Translations under genes and position numbers: made by a program | Shown: one piece after another, positions 8,742-18,663 of the stretch | Numbering within the stretch: the stretch's first letter is position 1 | Layout of the letters: every line of letters starts with the position of its first letter | Assembly (NCBI RefSeq): GCF_029872055.1 | Contig: NZ_JARXNQ010000001.1 | Location: forward strand, 682,001-746,000 | Length of the DNA: 64,000 nt | Reading direction: 5' to 3' | From: Sulfurimonas sp. C5 | Lineage (GTDB): Bacteria > Campylobacterota > Campylobacteria > Campylobacterales > Sulfurimonadaceae | The notes under the pieces: model-generated | Told to the model about the DNA's origin: nothing | The model's database searches: none | What the model saw: the letters and a program-made list of their open reading frames with translations, nothing else

Positions 8742-9320
8742 CTAAATTGTTTGAAGTAATTTTAAAGCACCTTTGACTAACGTCGCCGTATCGTCTGCTT
8801 CTAACGAAGAGAGTGCTTTTGAAATTTTGTCTTTTTTAAAGCCTAATGCTTCAAGTGCTTCCATTGCCTGTGCATATGCCTGTGTATTTGCAGCTGATGA
8901 ATCCACATCAGACGGCTGTAATAACTCTGTATCAAAGCCGTTTAATTCAACCAAGATACGCCCCGCACTCTTTGGTCCTATCCCTGGTACTTTTTTCACA
9001 CCGTTAATATCACTGTTGTTTATTACTACAGCAAATTGAGACGGTGTATATGTAGAACATATCGCCATTGCTACCTTAGGACCTACTCCATTGATTTTTA
9101 TAAGACGTTCAAACATCTTTTTCTCGGTTGTTTCTAAAAAGCCAAATAATAATTGTGCATCTTCACGAAAAATCTGTGTGGTAAAAAGTGAAACCTTCTC
9201 TTTCGGCAATGCCGAAAATGTTTGTAAGGAGATAAATACCTCATATACCACGCCGTTAACATCCAAATGTACAAAGTTTGGTTCTTTATAAACAACAATT
9301 CCGTTTAATCCAACTATCAT
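8742..9320 (-). CDS. ruvA: Holliday junction branch migration protein RuvA
   Basis: 192 aa, normal RuvA length. It has the N-terminal OB domain (MIVGLNGIVVYKEPNFVHLDVNGVVYEVFI) and two helix-hairpin-helix motifs (LIKINGVGPKVAMAI and VKKVPGIGPKSAGRILVEL) that grip the junction. The C-terminal helical domain that contacts RuvB (ALEALGFKKDKISKAL) is present. It targets the RuvB motor to four-way junctions in recombinational repair. It lies between fapA and ddl, 16 and 18 bases from its neighbours. Confidence 0.95.
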   Translation of the reverse strand: MIVGLNGIVVYKEPNFVHLDVNGVVYEVFISLQTFSALPKEKVSLFTTQIFREDAQLLFGFLETTEKKMFERLIKINGVGPKVAMAICSTYTPSQFAVVINNSDINGVKKVPGIGPKSAGRILVELNGFDTELLQPSDVDSSAANTQAYAQAMEALEALGFKKDKISKALSSLEADDTATLVKGALKLLQTI

Positions 9321-9338
9321 TAAATAATAACTTCCTTT

Positions 9339-11252
9339 TTATTCAAGTGCACGAATAACATATTCACCACTCTCTAATTCTTTCAGTCCAAAAACTTTTT
9401 CAGCAGAGCCTTCTATCGGCTTATAAACTATTTCTATCGGAGGATCGACCAATTTGAATTTGATCTCATTATATCCGATCCACTCTCCCCTGTTAATAAC
9501 TCGCGCTTCAAAAATATCATCTTGAAATGAGGACGGCTTTGCGTTTAAAAGGTTTAAATGGTCTTGCTGTTTTAAAAGCTGTTCTTCCAGCTCTTTTAAA
9601 TGTTGTTGTGTTGATTGAAACTGCTTATATTTTTTTATAAATGCTTCAGGCATTTTCACACCGTTCTTTTTATAGTGAACAAGTCTTTTTTTAATATCTA
9701 GGAAAGCAGGCATACCTTCTTTAACTAACTCTCTGTATTTTTCAATCTCTTTTGTCAGCTCACGAACTTCTACCTCTAAATCTTTAATAGTTTGTTCATT
9801 GTTTTTCATATCTTCTCGTGCACTGTCACTTAAAAGCGGGTCTATCGTAAAGATATTTTCACTCCCATGCAGTTTTTGAATCTCTATCAATTTAGTTGCT
9901 GTTGCTTTTACATGAGATGTACATACGTCAATATTAATTGTTTTTCCTGCTATATTACCACCTAAGGCCTGAGTAATATCTATCTCTTCACCTTTAACAT
10001 GTCCATGTTCCAGTCTGGTAATATGTATATTTTTTCCTTCAGCTGAACCTTTATGAACATTAATATCCAAATTGTCAGCTTTAACAAATGCAGATTGATG
10101 TGTCTGTCCACCTATGGTTGCACGCTTTGCAATAACCTTAGCATTTGATCCGACATTACCGTCTACATCAATTTCTGAAACTTCAACAGTCATTCCAGTA
10201 CCAATGGCATCTTTGATGGCATCCGTCTCTTTTACAGAGATATTAACATCGGAATCAACGCCACTGGAGATAGAACCCGTTGTTTTAAAACTAATCTCGG
10301 TAACATCGACATCTTGTTTGATAATATACTTTTTATCTTTCTCTTCAAAAGCGATATAACCATTCTGTTTTGCTATATATTGTATAGACTCAGGTGTTTC
10401 TACAACCTTGATTGTATCTTCTACCGTAAATTCAGGTTCATGAGAGATAACCGGTTCTGCCGGTTGCATAAATTCACCACGGCAGTTGCGTCCGTACTTT
10501 CCATTTTTAGGCTTTACATATTCTATAAGCAGCTCACCCTCTTTGACATTTTGTATAAAACCTCTTGAGGCATAATCAACCTTAGTATGTTCATCAAACT
10601 CCTGATTATTTTCATAATGTAAAATCAAAGCATCATTTATCGTCGCTGTCGGTTCAAATCCTTCTGCAATCAAATAAGTCTGTGATTGAGGAAATTCCAT
10701 TACACCATTAATACGTGCTGAAGCAGATAGTTTAGAGACAAGATCGTCAACCATTTCATCAAAAACACCTATTAAAATTCCTGCACGGATTTTCTTTTTA
10801 TTAATTAATACTTTAAGAGCATGTTCCAGTTTTTCTACATATGTTAGCTTAGAACCAGCAGCAACACTCAAATAAACTTTACATTTTGTAGCATTTGCAC
10901 CTACTGCACATTTAAACTCTTTACAGATTAGCTCTTCAGTATCTTTTGATTTAGAAAATATCTCAATCTCATAGGTTTGTTTTATTTGGAATTCAGGGTT
11001 AAGTAAAGTGGCATCATCATCTAGTTCATATAAGGTATCGGCAGAAATCTCTTCCCATTCCGTTTCTGCTCCACCTTTGGAGATTCTTGTGTACGTTTGT
11101 ACTCCAAGAAGATTGAAATCAAGTTGTTCAGGATTTGTATCATACGATTTCGCGATACTGAATATCTCCTTTGCAACATTTTGTGTCCTTACTACAGTAG
11201 GCCGTACTTTTTTCAGAGACTGTTCTTTACTTTTGGAACTAAAAAATGCCAT
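9339..11252 (-). CDS. fapA: FapA (DUF342) family protein
   Basis: 637 aa, larger than the usual 450-550 aa. The central part carries the DUF342/FapA beta-helix repeats (VDGNVGSNAKVIAKRATIGGQTHQ, HVKGEEIDITQALGGNIAGKTINIDVCTSHVKAT). Residues about 480-570 form a long charged coiled coil, and the C-terminus is a small beta domain. FapA-type proteins are tied to flagellar placement and cell-surface processes in several bacteria, but the biochemical role is unsettled. It is the first gene of the run that includes ruvA, ddl and murF. The divergent 91-base region up to murJ should hold both promoters. Confidence 0.75.
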   Translation of the reverse strand: MAFFSSKSKEQSLKKVRPTVVRTQNVAKEIFSIAKSYDTNPEQLDFNLLGVQTYTRISKGGAETEWEEISADTLYELDDDATLLNPEFQIKQTYEIEIFSKSKDTEELICKEFKCAVGANATKCKVYLSVAAGSKLTYVEKLEHALKVLINKKKIRAGILIGVFDEMVDDLVSKLSASARINGVMEFPQSQTYLIAEGFEPTATINDALILHYENNQEFDEHTKVDYASRGFIQNVKEGELLIEYVKPKNGKYGRNCRGEFMQPAEPVISHEPEFTVEDTIKVVETPESIQYIAKQNGYIAFEEKDKKYIIKQDVDVTEISFKTTGSISSGVDSDVNISVKETDAIKDAIGTGMTVEVSEIDVDGNVGSNAKVIAKRATIGGQTHQSAFVKADNLDINVHKGSAEGKNIHITRLEHGHVKGEEIDITQALGGNIAGKTINIDVCTSHVKATATKLIEIQKLHGSENIFTIDPLLSDSAREDMKNNEQTIKDLEVEVRELTKEIEKYRELVKEGMPAFLDIKKRLVHYKKNGVKMPEAFIKKYKQFQSTQQHLKELEEQLLKQQDHLNLLNAKPSSFQDDIFEARVINRGEWIGYNEIKFKLVDPPIEIVYKPIEGSAEKVFGLKELESGEYVIRALE

Positions 11253-11343
11253 TACACCAACCCATAAATTTAGATTTAGAATTTAAAGCAGTTCATTTTA
11301 ACCAAAGTTTTGTTAAAATTATGTAAAAACGTAAAGAAGTACC

Positions 11344-12750
11344 TTGTTTAAAGCGATTTTCACCAATAGTTTCGGTATATTATTTTCAAGAATTTTAGGC
11401 TTCATAAGAGATCTTTTAACTGCATCAACCTTAGGTGCAAGTATCTACTCCGACATCTTTTTTATAGCCTTTAAACTCCCTAATTTATTCCGTCGAATCT
11501 TTGCCGAAGGGGCATTTACACAAGTGTTTATTCCTGCATTTGCCAGAGCTTCAAAAAAAGCGGTATTTTCTGCAAATATTTTTCTAATCTTTTTATCAAT
11601 AATTCTAATAATTACACTTTTGGTAAACCTACTGCCTGGAATTTTTACAAAAGCAATAGCTGTCGGTTTTTCAGATGAAACAATAGAGATTGCTTCTCCA
11701 TATGTTGCGATCAACTTTTGGTACCTGCCGTTTATTTTTGCCATGACATTTTTAAGCGGAATGCTACAGTATAAAAACCATTTTGCTACAACAGCTTTTG
11801 CCACTGCACTTCTGAATATTTCATTAATTGTAGCTCTATTACTAGCCCAAGAGGAAAATGATGCCATTATAGTTTACTATATGAGTTTTGGTGTAGTCAT
11901 AGGCGGTCTTTTACAACTGCTAGTACATATATTGGCAATTCAAAAAATGGGACTAATGAAGATCGCTTTTGGAGGTTTTAAATATCTAAAAGTCAAAAGC
12001 AAACTTATCCAGAAAGAGACAAGTAAATTTAAAAAAGAGTTCTTTCCTGCGATGTGGGGAAATTCAACAGCACAGGTTTCTGCATTTTTAGATACATTTT
12101 TAGCTTCTTTTTTACTTACGGGAAGTATCTCTTACCTTTACTATGCAAACCGTATTTTTCAACTTCCACTTGCTCTTTTTGCCATAGCAACTTCAATAGC
12201 ACTCTTTCCAAAAGTTTCACGTTATTTGAAAAACAATGACGAAACACATGCACTGGCAAACCTCAAAAAAGCATTTTGGTTTTTAGCGTATCTCCTCACA
12301 TTCAGTACACTCGGCGGTATTATTCTTTCTCGTGAGATTACATGGCTTTTATTTGAGCATGGTGCTTTTGATGCCCATGATACACAAAACACTTCACAAG
12401 TTCTTATGATGTATTTGATAGGACTTATCCCTTTTGGTTTGCAAAAACTACTTGTGCTATGGCTGTATGCTAAACAGATGCAGTTAAGTGCTGCAAAAAT
12501 AGCAACGGCATCACTTATTACTTATACTGCTTTTGCTTTAGCTCTGATTAGTCCTATGGGTGTGAGTGGACTGGCTCTTGCATCTACAGTCGGAGGAGTT
12601 GTAAGTTTCATCCTTACAGTAAGAGTTTTTGGGCTCAAAAACTTTTTCGATATAATTCGATCTAAAAACCTTATATACCTGCTAATAAGCTCTACCGTAT
12701 TTATATTTTTATTATTAGTTTTTAAAAATTTTATCCAAGCTTATATCTAA
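11344..12750 (+). CDS. murJ: lipid II flippase MurJ (MviN family)
   Basis: 468 aa with about 13-14 membrane segments. The N-terminus (SFGILFSRILGFIRDLLTASTLGASIYSDIFFIAFKLPNLFRRIFAEGAFTQVFIPAF) is the MurJ signature with the conserved arginines of the central cavity. It flips undecaprenyl-linked lipid II across the inner membrane for peptidoglycan synthesis. The start is TTG with a weak AAAGAAG upstream; no better start fits the conserved N-terminus. The gene runs into cysS after nine bases. Confidence 0.93.
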   Translation: MFKAIFTNSFGILFSRILGFIRDLLTASTLGASIYSDIFFIAFKLPNLFRRIFAEGAFTQVFIPAFARASKKAVFSANIFLIFLSIILIITLLVNLLPGIFTKAIAVGFSDETIEIASPYVAINFWYLPFIFAMTFLSGMLQYKNHFATTAFATALLNISLIVALLLAQEENDAIIVYYMSFGVVIGGLLQLLVHILAIQKMGLMKIAFGGFKYLKVKSKLIQKETSKFKKEFFPAMWGNSTAQVSAFLDTFLASFLLTGSISYLYYANRIFQLPLALFAIATSIALFPKVSRYLKNNDETHALANLKKAFWFLAYLLTFSTLGGIILSREITWLLFEHGAFDAHDTQNTSQVLMMYLIGLIPFGLQKLLVLWLYAKQMQLSAAKIATASLITYTAFALALISPMGVSGLALASTVGGVVSFILTVRVFGLKNFFDIIRSKNLIYLLISSTVFIFLLLVFKNFIQAYI

Positions 12751-12759
12751 AGGAAGCAC

Positions 12760-14160
12760 TTGAATTTATTTGATTCTGTCAAAAAAGAAAAACTCAAATT
12801 TGAACCCATAGTTGCAGGCAAAGCAACACTTTACGTTTGTGGTCCGACAGTATATGACGATGCACATCTCGGACATGCAAAATCAGCACTTGTATTTGAT
12901 CTCTTAACAAGAGTGCTCAGAGCAAATGATCTTGATGTCACTTATGCAAGAAACATCACGGACATAGACGACAAGATCATCAAAAAAGCGATTGAGCAAC
13001 AAAAAGATATAAAAACAATTACAGACTTTTATACGGAAGCTTTTCATAAAGAGATGGATGAGCTTGGTGTAAAACGCCCCGACCTTGAACCAAAAGCAAC
13101 TGAGAATCTGGAAGCAATGTTTGCAATGATCCAAAAGCTGATCGATTCTGGTCATGCGTATAAGACTGAGGACGGTGATGTATATTTTGATACTTCAAGC
13201 GACAGTGAATATCTTACTTTAAGTAATCGTATTCAAGATGAAGAAGATAAGCAAAACCGTGTAGAATCATCAGGTTTAAAAAAGAACTCGGCTGACTTTG
13301 CCCTTTGGAAATCTGTTAAAGACGGCAGTGTAACATTTGAGAGTCCTTTCGGTGCCGGACGCCCGGGATGGCACTTAGAGTGTTCTGCAATGATAGAGGA
13401 GCATCTTGCTTATAAAGATCAGCCATATGCAATTGACATACACGGCGGTGGGGCTGATCTACTTTTTCCGCACCATGAAAACGAAGCGGCACAAACACGC
13501 TGTTCAAGTGATCACTCTCTAGCAAAATACTGGATTCACAACGGTTTTGTAAATATCGATGGTGAAAAGATGTCTAAATCTTTAGGCAACAGCTTTTTCC
13601 TAAAAGACGCACTCAAAGAGTATGACGGAGAGGTGCTTCGTTTTTATCTTTTAAGCACTCATTACCGCTCAAACTTTAACTTTAATACCGAAGATCTTGA
13701 AGCAAGTAAAAAAAGACTGGACAAACTTTATCGTCTTAAAAAACGTCTTTTCGGACTAGCTGAATCAGATGAACAAACACCATTTCAAAAAGATTTGCTT
13801 GAAGCACTCAGTGATGATCTTAATATCTCTAGGGCTCTTTCACTTATAGACGAGATGATCGCGACTGCAAACGAAACTCTCGATACTGCAGGAAAACACA
13901 AAGAGCTTAAACGTCAAACTATGGCAAACCTTGCATATATTGAGAAATTACTTGGTTTTGGTATAAAAAATCCATTTGAATATTTTCAATTTGGAATCGA
14001 TGCAGATACAAAAGCTAAAATTGATGCCTTGATACAAGAGAGAAATGAAGCAAAAAAAGAGAAAAACTTTGAACTTTCAGACAAACTACGCGATCAGATT
14101 TTAGCTTACGGTGTACAGCTTATGGATACACCTGCCGGAACATTTTGGGAAAAAGTATGA
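12760..14160 (+). CDS. cysS: cysteinyl-tRNA synthetase
   Basis: 466 aa, class I synthetase. The zinc ligand Cys27 is in YVCGPTVYD, HLGH at 36-39 is the HIGH motif, further zinc residues are Cys208 and the HHENE box at 238-242, and KMSKS is at 270-274. It charges tRNA-Cys. The start is TTG with AAAGGAAG placed seven bases before it. The stop overlaps the ATG of the next gene (ATGA). Confidence 0.97.
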   Translation: MNLFDSVKKEKLKFEPIVAGKATLYVCGPTVYDDAHLGHAKSALVFDLLTRVLRANDLDVTYARNITDIDDKIIKKAIEQQKDIKTITDFYTEAFHKEMDELGVKRPDLEPKATENLEAMFAMIQKLIDSGHAYKTEDGDVYFDTSSDSEYLTLSNRIQDEEDKQNRVESSGLKKNSADFALWKSVKDGSVTFESPFGAGRPGWHLECSAMIEEHLAYKDQPYAIDIHGGGADLLFPHHENEAAQTRCSSDHSLAKYWIHNGFVNIDGEKMSKSLGNSFFLKDALKEYDGEVLRFYLLSTHYRSNFNFNTEDLEASKKRLDKLYRLKKRLFGLAESDEQTPFQKDLLEALSDDLNISRALSLIDEMIATANETLDTAGKHKELKRQTMANLAYIEKLLGFGIKNPFEYFQFGIDADTKAKIDALIQERNEAKKEKNFELSDKLRDQILAYGVQLMDTPAGTFWEKV

Positions 14161-15068
14161 CGATCACAGAACTACAGCAACACTTAGAACAACAGCTTCT
14201 AAGTGTTACAGATGAATTTAAAAGAATATTTCATGGTCGTGGAGGTCTATACGAAGGGCTAAAACACCTTACAATTGACAGTGTCAACCAAGAGATACTC
14301 AGCGTTGCACTTTATTTTGAAGAGGCAAATGAAACAGAACTCATTGCAATGTTACAAAACTTTGTAAGCAACTCTCAGTATACAACTTTAGTGATTCAAA
14401 GACGCTATCTTCAAGGTTCTCCGAGTGAAGTTTTACTAGGTGAAGTTCCAGAGGATCTTATTATTTTAGAAAACGGTATGAAGCTCAAACTCAATCTGCT
14501 CTCTAATAAAAACACTTACTATTTTCCAGATATGAAAAACGGCCGTACGTTTGTACGTGAAAATGCAGAGGGAAAACACATTTTAAATCTTTTTTCATAC
14601 ACTTGTGCTTTTTCAGTTGCGGCAAAATTCGGCGGTGCAAAAAGTGTTGTCAACGTAGATATGAGTAAGGGTGCCTTAAAAGTGGGAATGGCTAACCATT
14701 CCATTAATAATCTGGAGCCTAAAGGGGTAAGTTTTCTTCCCTATAATATTTTAAAATCGTTCTCTTCTCTAAAAAGAAAAGGACCTTACGATCTCATTAT
14801 CATCGATCCGCCAAGTTTTCAACGCGGCAGTTTTGAAGCGACAAAAGATTACGAAAAACTGATCATAAAGTTACCACAACTTGCAGCGGAAAAATGTATA
14901 TTGCTTTCATGTTTGAATTCGCCGGATCTAGAGAGTAATTTTATAATAGAGATGATGGCAAGATATGCTCCGACATTCAAGTTTATCGAACGTTTGGATA
15001 ATTTAGAAGAGTTCAAAAGTGCAGATGAAACAAGAAGTTTAAAAAACCTTGTCTTTATCAGAGAATAA
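14157..15068 (+). CDS. class I SAM-dependent methyltransferase, RlmI/RlmK-like
   Basis: 303 aa from the ATG at 14157, which overlaps the cysS stop; a TTG 12 bases earlier also keeps the frame but lies inside cysS without a better ribosome site. The core follows the RlmI/RlmK pattern: a NTYYFPDMKNGRTFV strand, SAM-binding LNLFSYTCAFSVAAKFGGAK, the acidic loop NVDMSKGAL, and catalytic-type DPPSF near residue 220. This family (PF10672-like) methylates bases in 23S rRNA; which base is unknown here. It lacks the N-terminal PUA domain of RlmI. Confidence 0.8.
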   Translation: MTITELQQHLEQQLLSVTDEFKRIFHGRGGLYEGLKHLTIDSVNQEILSVALYFEEANETELIAMLQNFVSNSQYTTLVIQRRYLQGSPSEVLLGEVPEDLIILENGMKLKLNLLSNKNTYYFPDMKNGRTFVRENAEGKHILNLFSYTCAFSVAAKFGGAKSVVNVDMSKGALKVGMANHSINNLEPKGVSFLPYNILKSFSSLKRKGPYDLIIIDPPSFQRGSFEATKDYEKLIIKLPQLAAEKCILLSCLNSPDLESNFIIEMMARYAPTFKFIERLDNLEEFKSADETRSLKNLVFIRE

Positions 15069-15085
15069 AGGAATCTCCTTTATTC
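15063..15085. terminator. bidirectional terminator hairpin
   Basis: Perfect 10-bp inverted repeat GAATAAAGGA / TCCTTTATTC with a three-base loop. It sits between the convergent methyltransferase and DJ-1 genes and overlaps both stop codons. It is suited to end transcripts on both strands. Confidence 0.65.
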
Positions 15086-15640
15086 ACAATAGCTTGCTAA
15101 AAGCCCGTTTTTAAGCATTTTATATGTTTGCTCCCCTTTGAGCTTTTTTACAATTTCCAAAGCAAAGCAGATTGCAGTTGCCGGACCACGGGATGTAAGG
15201 ATATTTCCCTCTTCAACAATCATAGCTTTATCACCTTGATAACCATCAAGTTTAATATCATTTTCAACACCAGGATAACAGGTATAGTTCGGCTTTAAAA
15301 CACCTGCAGCTTTCAGAGCAAACGGAGCTGCACAAATTGCACCTATGTTTTTCCCTTTTGCATCCATATCTTTTAAAAGATTTTGTACATTCTCATCAGC
15401 AGCTAAAGCTTTTGTACCACCCCAACCTCCTGGAAGTACTATCATATCAATTACATCTGCATTTATATCTTTTACCTGCAAGTCTGTTTGAATCGTAATT
15501 CCGTTTGCACCTTTGACTAAAAGATTTTGATCCAAAGAAGCAACTAAAACATTTATCTCAGCTCTTCTTAAAACATCTATAATATTGACTGCTTCTATCT
15601 CTTCAAAACCATTTGCTAACGGGACAAGAACCTTACTCAT
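15080..15640 (-). CDS. DJ-1/PfpI family protein (YajL/ThiJ type)
   Basis: 186 aa. The fold signatures are clear: VLVPLANGFEEIEAVNIIDVLRRA, with the conserved Glu that contacts the nucleophile, then IVLPGGWGG and GAICAAPFALKAAGVL, where Cys103 is the reactive cysteine. YajL-like members act in protein quality control or as glyoxalase-type enzymes; the exact activity is disputed across the family. I start at ATG 15640-15638, which has AAGGAG five bases upstream, rather than the TTG three bases earlier. Confidence 0.85.
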   Translation of the reverse strand: MSKVLVPLANGFEEIEAVNIIDVLRRAEINVLVASLDQNLLVKGANGITIQTDLQVKDINADVIDMIVLPGGWGGTKALAADENVQNLLKDMDAKGKNIGAICAAPFALKAAGVLKPNYTCYPGVENDIKLDGYQGDKAMIVEEGNILTSRGPATAICFALEIVKKLKGEQTYKMLKNGLLASYCE

Positions 15641-15707
15641 CAAAACTCCTTTTTATTTAATGGTACAAAACTCTTTTTTAAAGCATTATTAAACTCTTTA
15701 TTGTTAA

Positions 15708-15713
15708 TATAAT
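15708..15713 (+). promoter_or_regulatory. -10 element before the SBP/GGDEF-EAL pair
   Basis: A perfect TATAAT lies 28 bases before the ATG of the solute-binding lipoprotein, in the gap between the divergent DJ-1 gene and this unit. No -35 is recognisable. Inferred. Confidence 0.45.
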
Positions 15714-15740
15714 CACATAAAATAATAAGGCATCATAATC

Positions 15741-16616
15741 ATGTTAAAACAGTTAATGCTCTTGTCAATGGTTGTATTTTTTTTCGGCTGCTCATCCGAT
15801 CAGCCAAAAGAGATCAGAATTGCAACAAATTCATGGATCGGTTATTCACCTCTTTTTTATGCCAATGAAACTGGAGAGTTAAAAAAACTCAACATGAAGC
15901 TTGTAACAAATGTTTCATTAGCAGAAGCTTCTGACATTTTTGAAGTTGCAAAAGCTGAGCTTGTAACTACGACACAACATGAATATTTCTCTTTAAAAGA
16001 ATCTGTCAAAAATGTTATTCCCATTATTCTAATTGATCGTTCTGATGGAGGTGATATGATACTCTCTAACAGAACGCAAGAGCAGCTTTATAAAGACGAA
16101 ACGATATATGCATATTTGGAAAGTGACTCTATTAACAATGAACTTTTGGCTGCTTTTTTAGAAAAAAAGAAACTGACACATAAAAATATAGTTTATATCA
16201 ATGAAGACCAGTTACAAATCTCTGACTTAGATAATAATACAGATAAGTCTATGTTGATTGTGACTTATAGTCCTTATAATCTTAAACTTGAAACAAAAGG
16301 TTTTAAAGAACTTGCTTCAACAAAAGATATCAACAGCCTTATCGTTATCGATGCATTATGTGCAAAAACTTCTATTTACAAAACAGAGAAAAAAAGGTTA
16401 CAAGAGTTAAAAATCATCATTGACAACGCTATTGAAGAGATCAATACAAATCCTCAAAAGGTTTATAAACTTGTAGCAAAATATCTTGACAATATGAGTT
16501 ATGAAGAGTTTTTAGATTCTTTAAACTCTATAAAATGGATCAATAAAAATCCGCCTCAAGAGCTTATGGAAAAGATTGAGCATTTAGGTTATAAGGAAGC
16601 TGTTTTAATCAAATGA
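15741..16616 (+). CDS. solute-binding lipoprotein, NMT1/THI5-like
   Basis: 291 aa. The N-terminus is a lipoprotein signal (MLKQLMLLSMVVFFFGCSS; lipidated Cys at residue 17). The mature part begins IRIATNSWIGYSPLFYANETGEL, the typical opening of NMT1/THI5-like and aliphatic-sulfonate-type periplasmic binding proteins. No ABC permease or ATPase is nearby. Instead the stop overlaps by four bases the start of a membrane GGDEF/EAL protein, so the two are made together. The simplest inference is that this protein is a ligand sensor that controls c-di-GMP turnover by its partner rather than a transport component. The ligand is unknown. Confidence 0.75.
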   Translation: MLKQLMLLSMVVFFFGCSSDQPKEIRIATNSWIGYSPLFYANETGELKKLNMKLVTNVSLAEASDIFEVAKAELVTTTQHEYFSLKESVKNVIPIILIDRSDGGDMILSNRTQEQLYKDETIYAYLESDSINNELLAAFLEKKKLTHKNIVYINEDQLQISDLDNNTDKSMLIVTYSPYNLKLETKGFKELASTKDINSLIVIDALCAKTSIYKTEKKRLQELKIIIDNAIEEINTNPQKVYKLVAKYLDNMSYEEFLDSLNSIKWINKNPPQELMEKIEHLGYKEAVLIK

Positions 16617-18610
16617 AATCATTATCAATAAAACTCTTTGTCACTATAGTTATAGCAGCTGCTATCCTTTATCAAACAGTTGCATTTTATTCTTTTTATC
16701 ATAAATCTAAAGATGGAATAGCAACATTATTACAAGAGAATCTTCAATCTCAGATCATAAATTTAAAACATCTTTTGGAAAATGATGTAAGACTGAATAA
16801 TATTAACTATATTGTTTCTAATTTAGACAACTTTATAGCATCTAACGATATGCTTTCTGATCTGCATGTTCTAAACGGAAGAAAACAATTACTATATTCT
16901 ACAGATAGAGATACTTTAGCATTACATGAGAATGTAAGATGTATAAAAACTTCTGAATTATTAGAACACAATGTTTTTCAAGAAGAGTGCTACTACTTTT
17001 TAATTAAATTTTATGACAATCTGACTCCTCATTATTATTACGCATATATATACACAAATTCAAAATATGTAAACTCTCTTTTAAAAGAACAAGTGATGAC
17101 ATATGCTATTTTATTCGGCTTTTTTACAATCATTTTCTTAGCTCTGTTATGGTTTAATCTCAAAAAATTCATTACAATCCCATTAAAAGAACTTAAATAT
17201 TACGCTTACTATAGTGAAAATTCACCTGCACAATTTTTTATTCAAGAACTTGAAAGTATCCGTTATTCATTAAAAATGACGTTTCACAGAATGAAGCAGG
17301 AACAGGAAAAACTTTATAACCTTTCTACAAAAGATCCTCTCAGCGGACTATACAATCGTTTGAGTCTTATTGAAAAAATCAACTGGCTAATATCACAAGA
17401 AAAAAGAAGCAAGCAAGGCTTTACACTTATTTTTCTTGACCTAGATGACTTTAAAAACATCAATGATAGTTACGGGCATGAATTTGGAGACATGGTTTTA
17501 AAAGAGATTGCAGCAGTGATCAAAAATTCTCTACGCACTAATGATATTATTTCACGTTTTGGAGGGGATGAATTTGTTATTATTTTACCTAGTATAACAG
17601 ATATTACTCAAATAGTTGAAGTATTAACAAAACTACAAAAAAATCTTTTTAAGCCTATTACACATGAAGAATTTACGTATAAAACTACATCAAGTATGGG
17701 AATTGTTATTTATCCAAAAGATGGAGAAAATGCCAATACACTCTTAAAAAATGCAGATATAGCAATGTACAAGTCTAAAGAGTTAGGAAAAAATAACTTT
17801 CACTTTTTTACAAATGAACTCAACGAAGAGTTAAAAGAAAAGCTTCATATAAAAGCTATGATAGAGTCTGCACTGAAAAATGATCATTTTAAACTTTTCT
17901 ACCAACCTCAAATCGATATAAAATCAGGGAAAATAATTGGTTGTGAAGCTTTAATCAGAATCATAGACCCTGTTGAGGGGATTATATCTCCATATAAATT
18001 TATTCCTATTGCAGAACAAAACAATTTAATAGTGCCTATGGGACGATGGATCTTACAAGAGGCAGTATCTCAACTTAAAAAATGGGAAAATACACCATTG
18101 TCTGATCTGAAAATTTCTATTAATGTGTCTGCTTTAGAATTAAACAATAAAGATTTTATTAAATTTTTTGAAAAACAGCTTCTTAATATAGATAGAAAAA
18201 AACTTTGTGTTGAACTGACTGAATCTGTTTTAATGAATAATTTTGAAGACAACCTTATAAAAATTCATAAGTTAAAATCTCTAGGTATTTCACTTGCTCT
18301 TGATGATTTTGGTACAGGATATTCGTCTCTTTCATATCTAAAAAACATCCCTTTTGATTTTCTGAAAATCGATAAAAGTTTTATCGATGATATTTTAGAA
18401 GATCCAAAAGACCAGCTATTTATTCAGGTCATTATAGATATTGCCCAAACTATGCATTTAACTGTAGTAGCAGAAGGTGTTGAACATAAAGGTCAGCTAT
18501 CTATGTTAGCAGACTTAAATTGTAATATTTATCAAGGCTACTTCTGTTCTAAGCCTGTAAAAGCTGAAGATTTTGAACAACTTTTCAACTCAAACGGCTG
18601 CTATAATTAA
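16613..18610 (+). CDS. membrane-bound GGDEF-EAL protein (c-di-GMP cyclase/phosphodiesterase)
   Basis: 665 aa. An N-terminal membrane helix (about 5-25), a periplasmic domain of about 135 aa with no signature I know, a second helix (about 162-184) and a HAMP-like linker precede the catalytic domains. GGDEF is intact at 317-321 with the product-inhibition site RTND at 308-311. The EAL domain keeps EAL at 445-447, the NVS, VELTE and DDFGTGYSS motifs, the FLKIDKSF lysine and the AEGVE glutamate, so both synthesis and hydrolysis look possible. It is co-translated with the upstream solute-binding lipoprotein, which probably supplies the signal to the periplasmic domain. Confidence 0.88.
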   Translation: MKSLSIKLFVTIVIAAAILYQTVAFYSFYHKSKDGIATLLQENLQSQIINLKHLLENDVRLNNINYIVSNLDNFIASNDMLSDLHVLNGRKQLLYSTDRDTLALHENVRCIKTSELLEHNVFQEECYYFLIKFYDNLTPHYYYAYIYTNSKYVNSLLKEQVMTYAILFGFFTIIFLALLWFNLKKFITIPLKELKYYAYYSENSPAQFFIQELESIRYSLKMTFHRMKQEQEKLYNLSTKDPLSGLYNRLSLIEKINWLISQEKRSKQGFTLIFLDLDDFKNINDSYGHEFGDMVLKEIAAVIKNSLRTNDIISRFGGDEFVIILPSITDITQIVEVLTKLQKNLFKPITHEEFTYKTTSSMGIVIYPKDGENANTLLKNADIAMYKSKELGKNNFHFFTNELNEELKEKLHIKAMIESALKNDHFKLFYQPQIDIKSGKIIGCEALIRIIDPVEGIISPYKFIPIAEQNNLIVPMGRWILQEAVSQLKKWENTPLSDLKISINVSALELNNKDFIKFFEKQLLNIDRKKLCVELTESVLMNNFEDNLIKIHKLKSLGISLALDDFGTGYSSLSYLKNIPFDFLKIDKSFIDDILEDPKDQLFIQVIIDIAQTMHLTVVAEGVEHKGQLSMLADLNCNIYQGYFCSKPVKAEDFEQLFNSNGCYN

Positions 18611-18629
18611 ACTATTACCTTTAATTTAG

Positions 18630-18635
18630 TATAAT
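18630..18635 (+). promoter_or_regulatory. -10 element before pyrD
   Basis: A TATAAT preceded by TTTAG lies 28 bases before the pyrD ATG, in the 53-base gap after the GGDEF/EAL gene. It probably starts the pyrD-M16 transcript. Inferred from sequence. Confidence 0.45.
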
Positions 18636-18663
18636 CTCTCTTATTTTCAATAAGTGGATCGTT

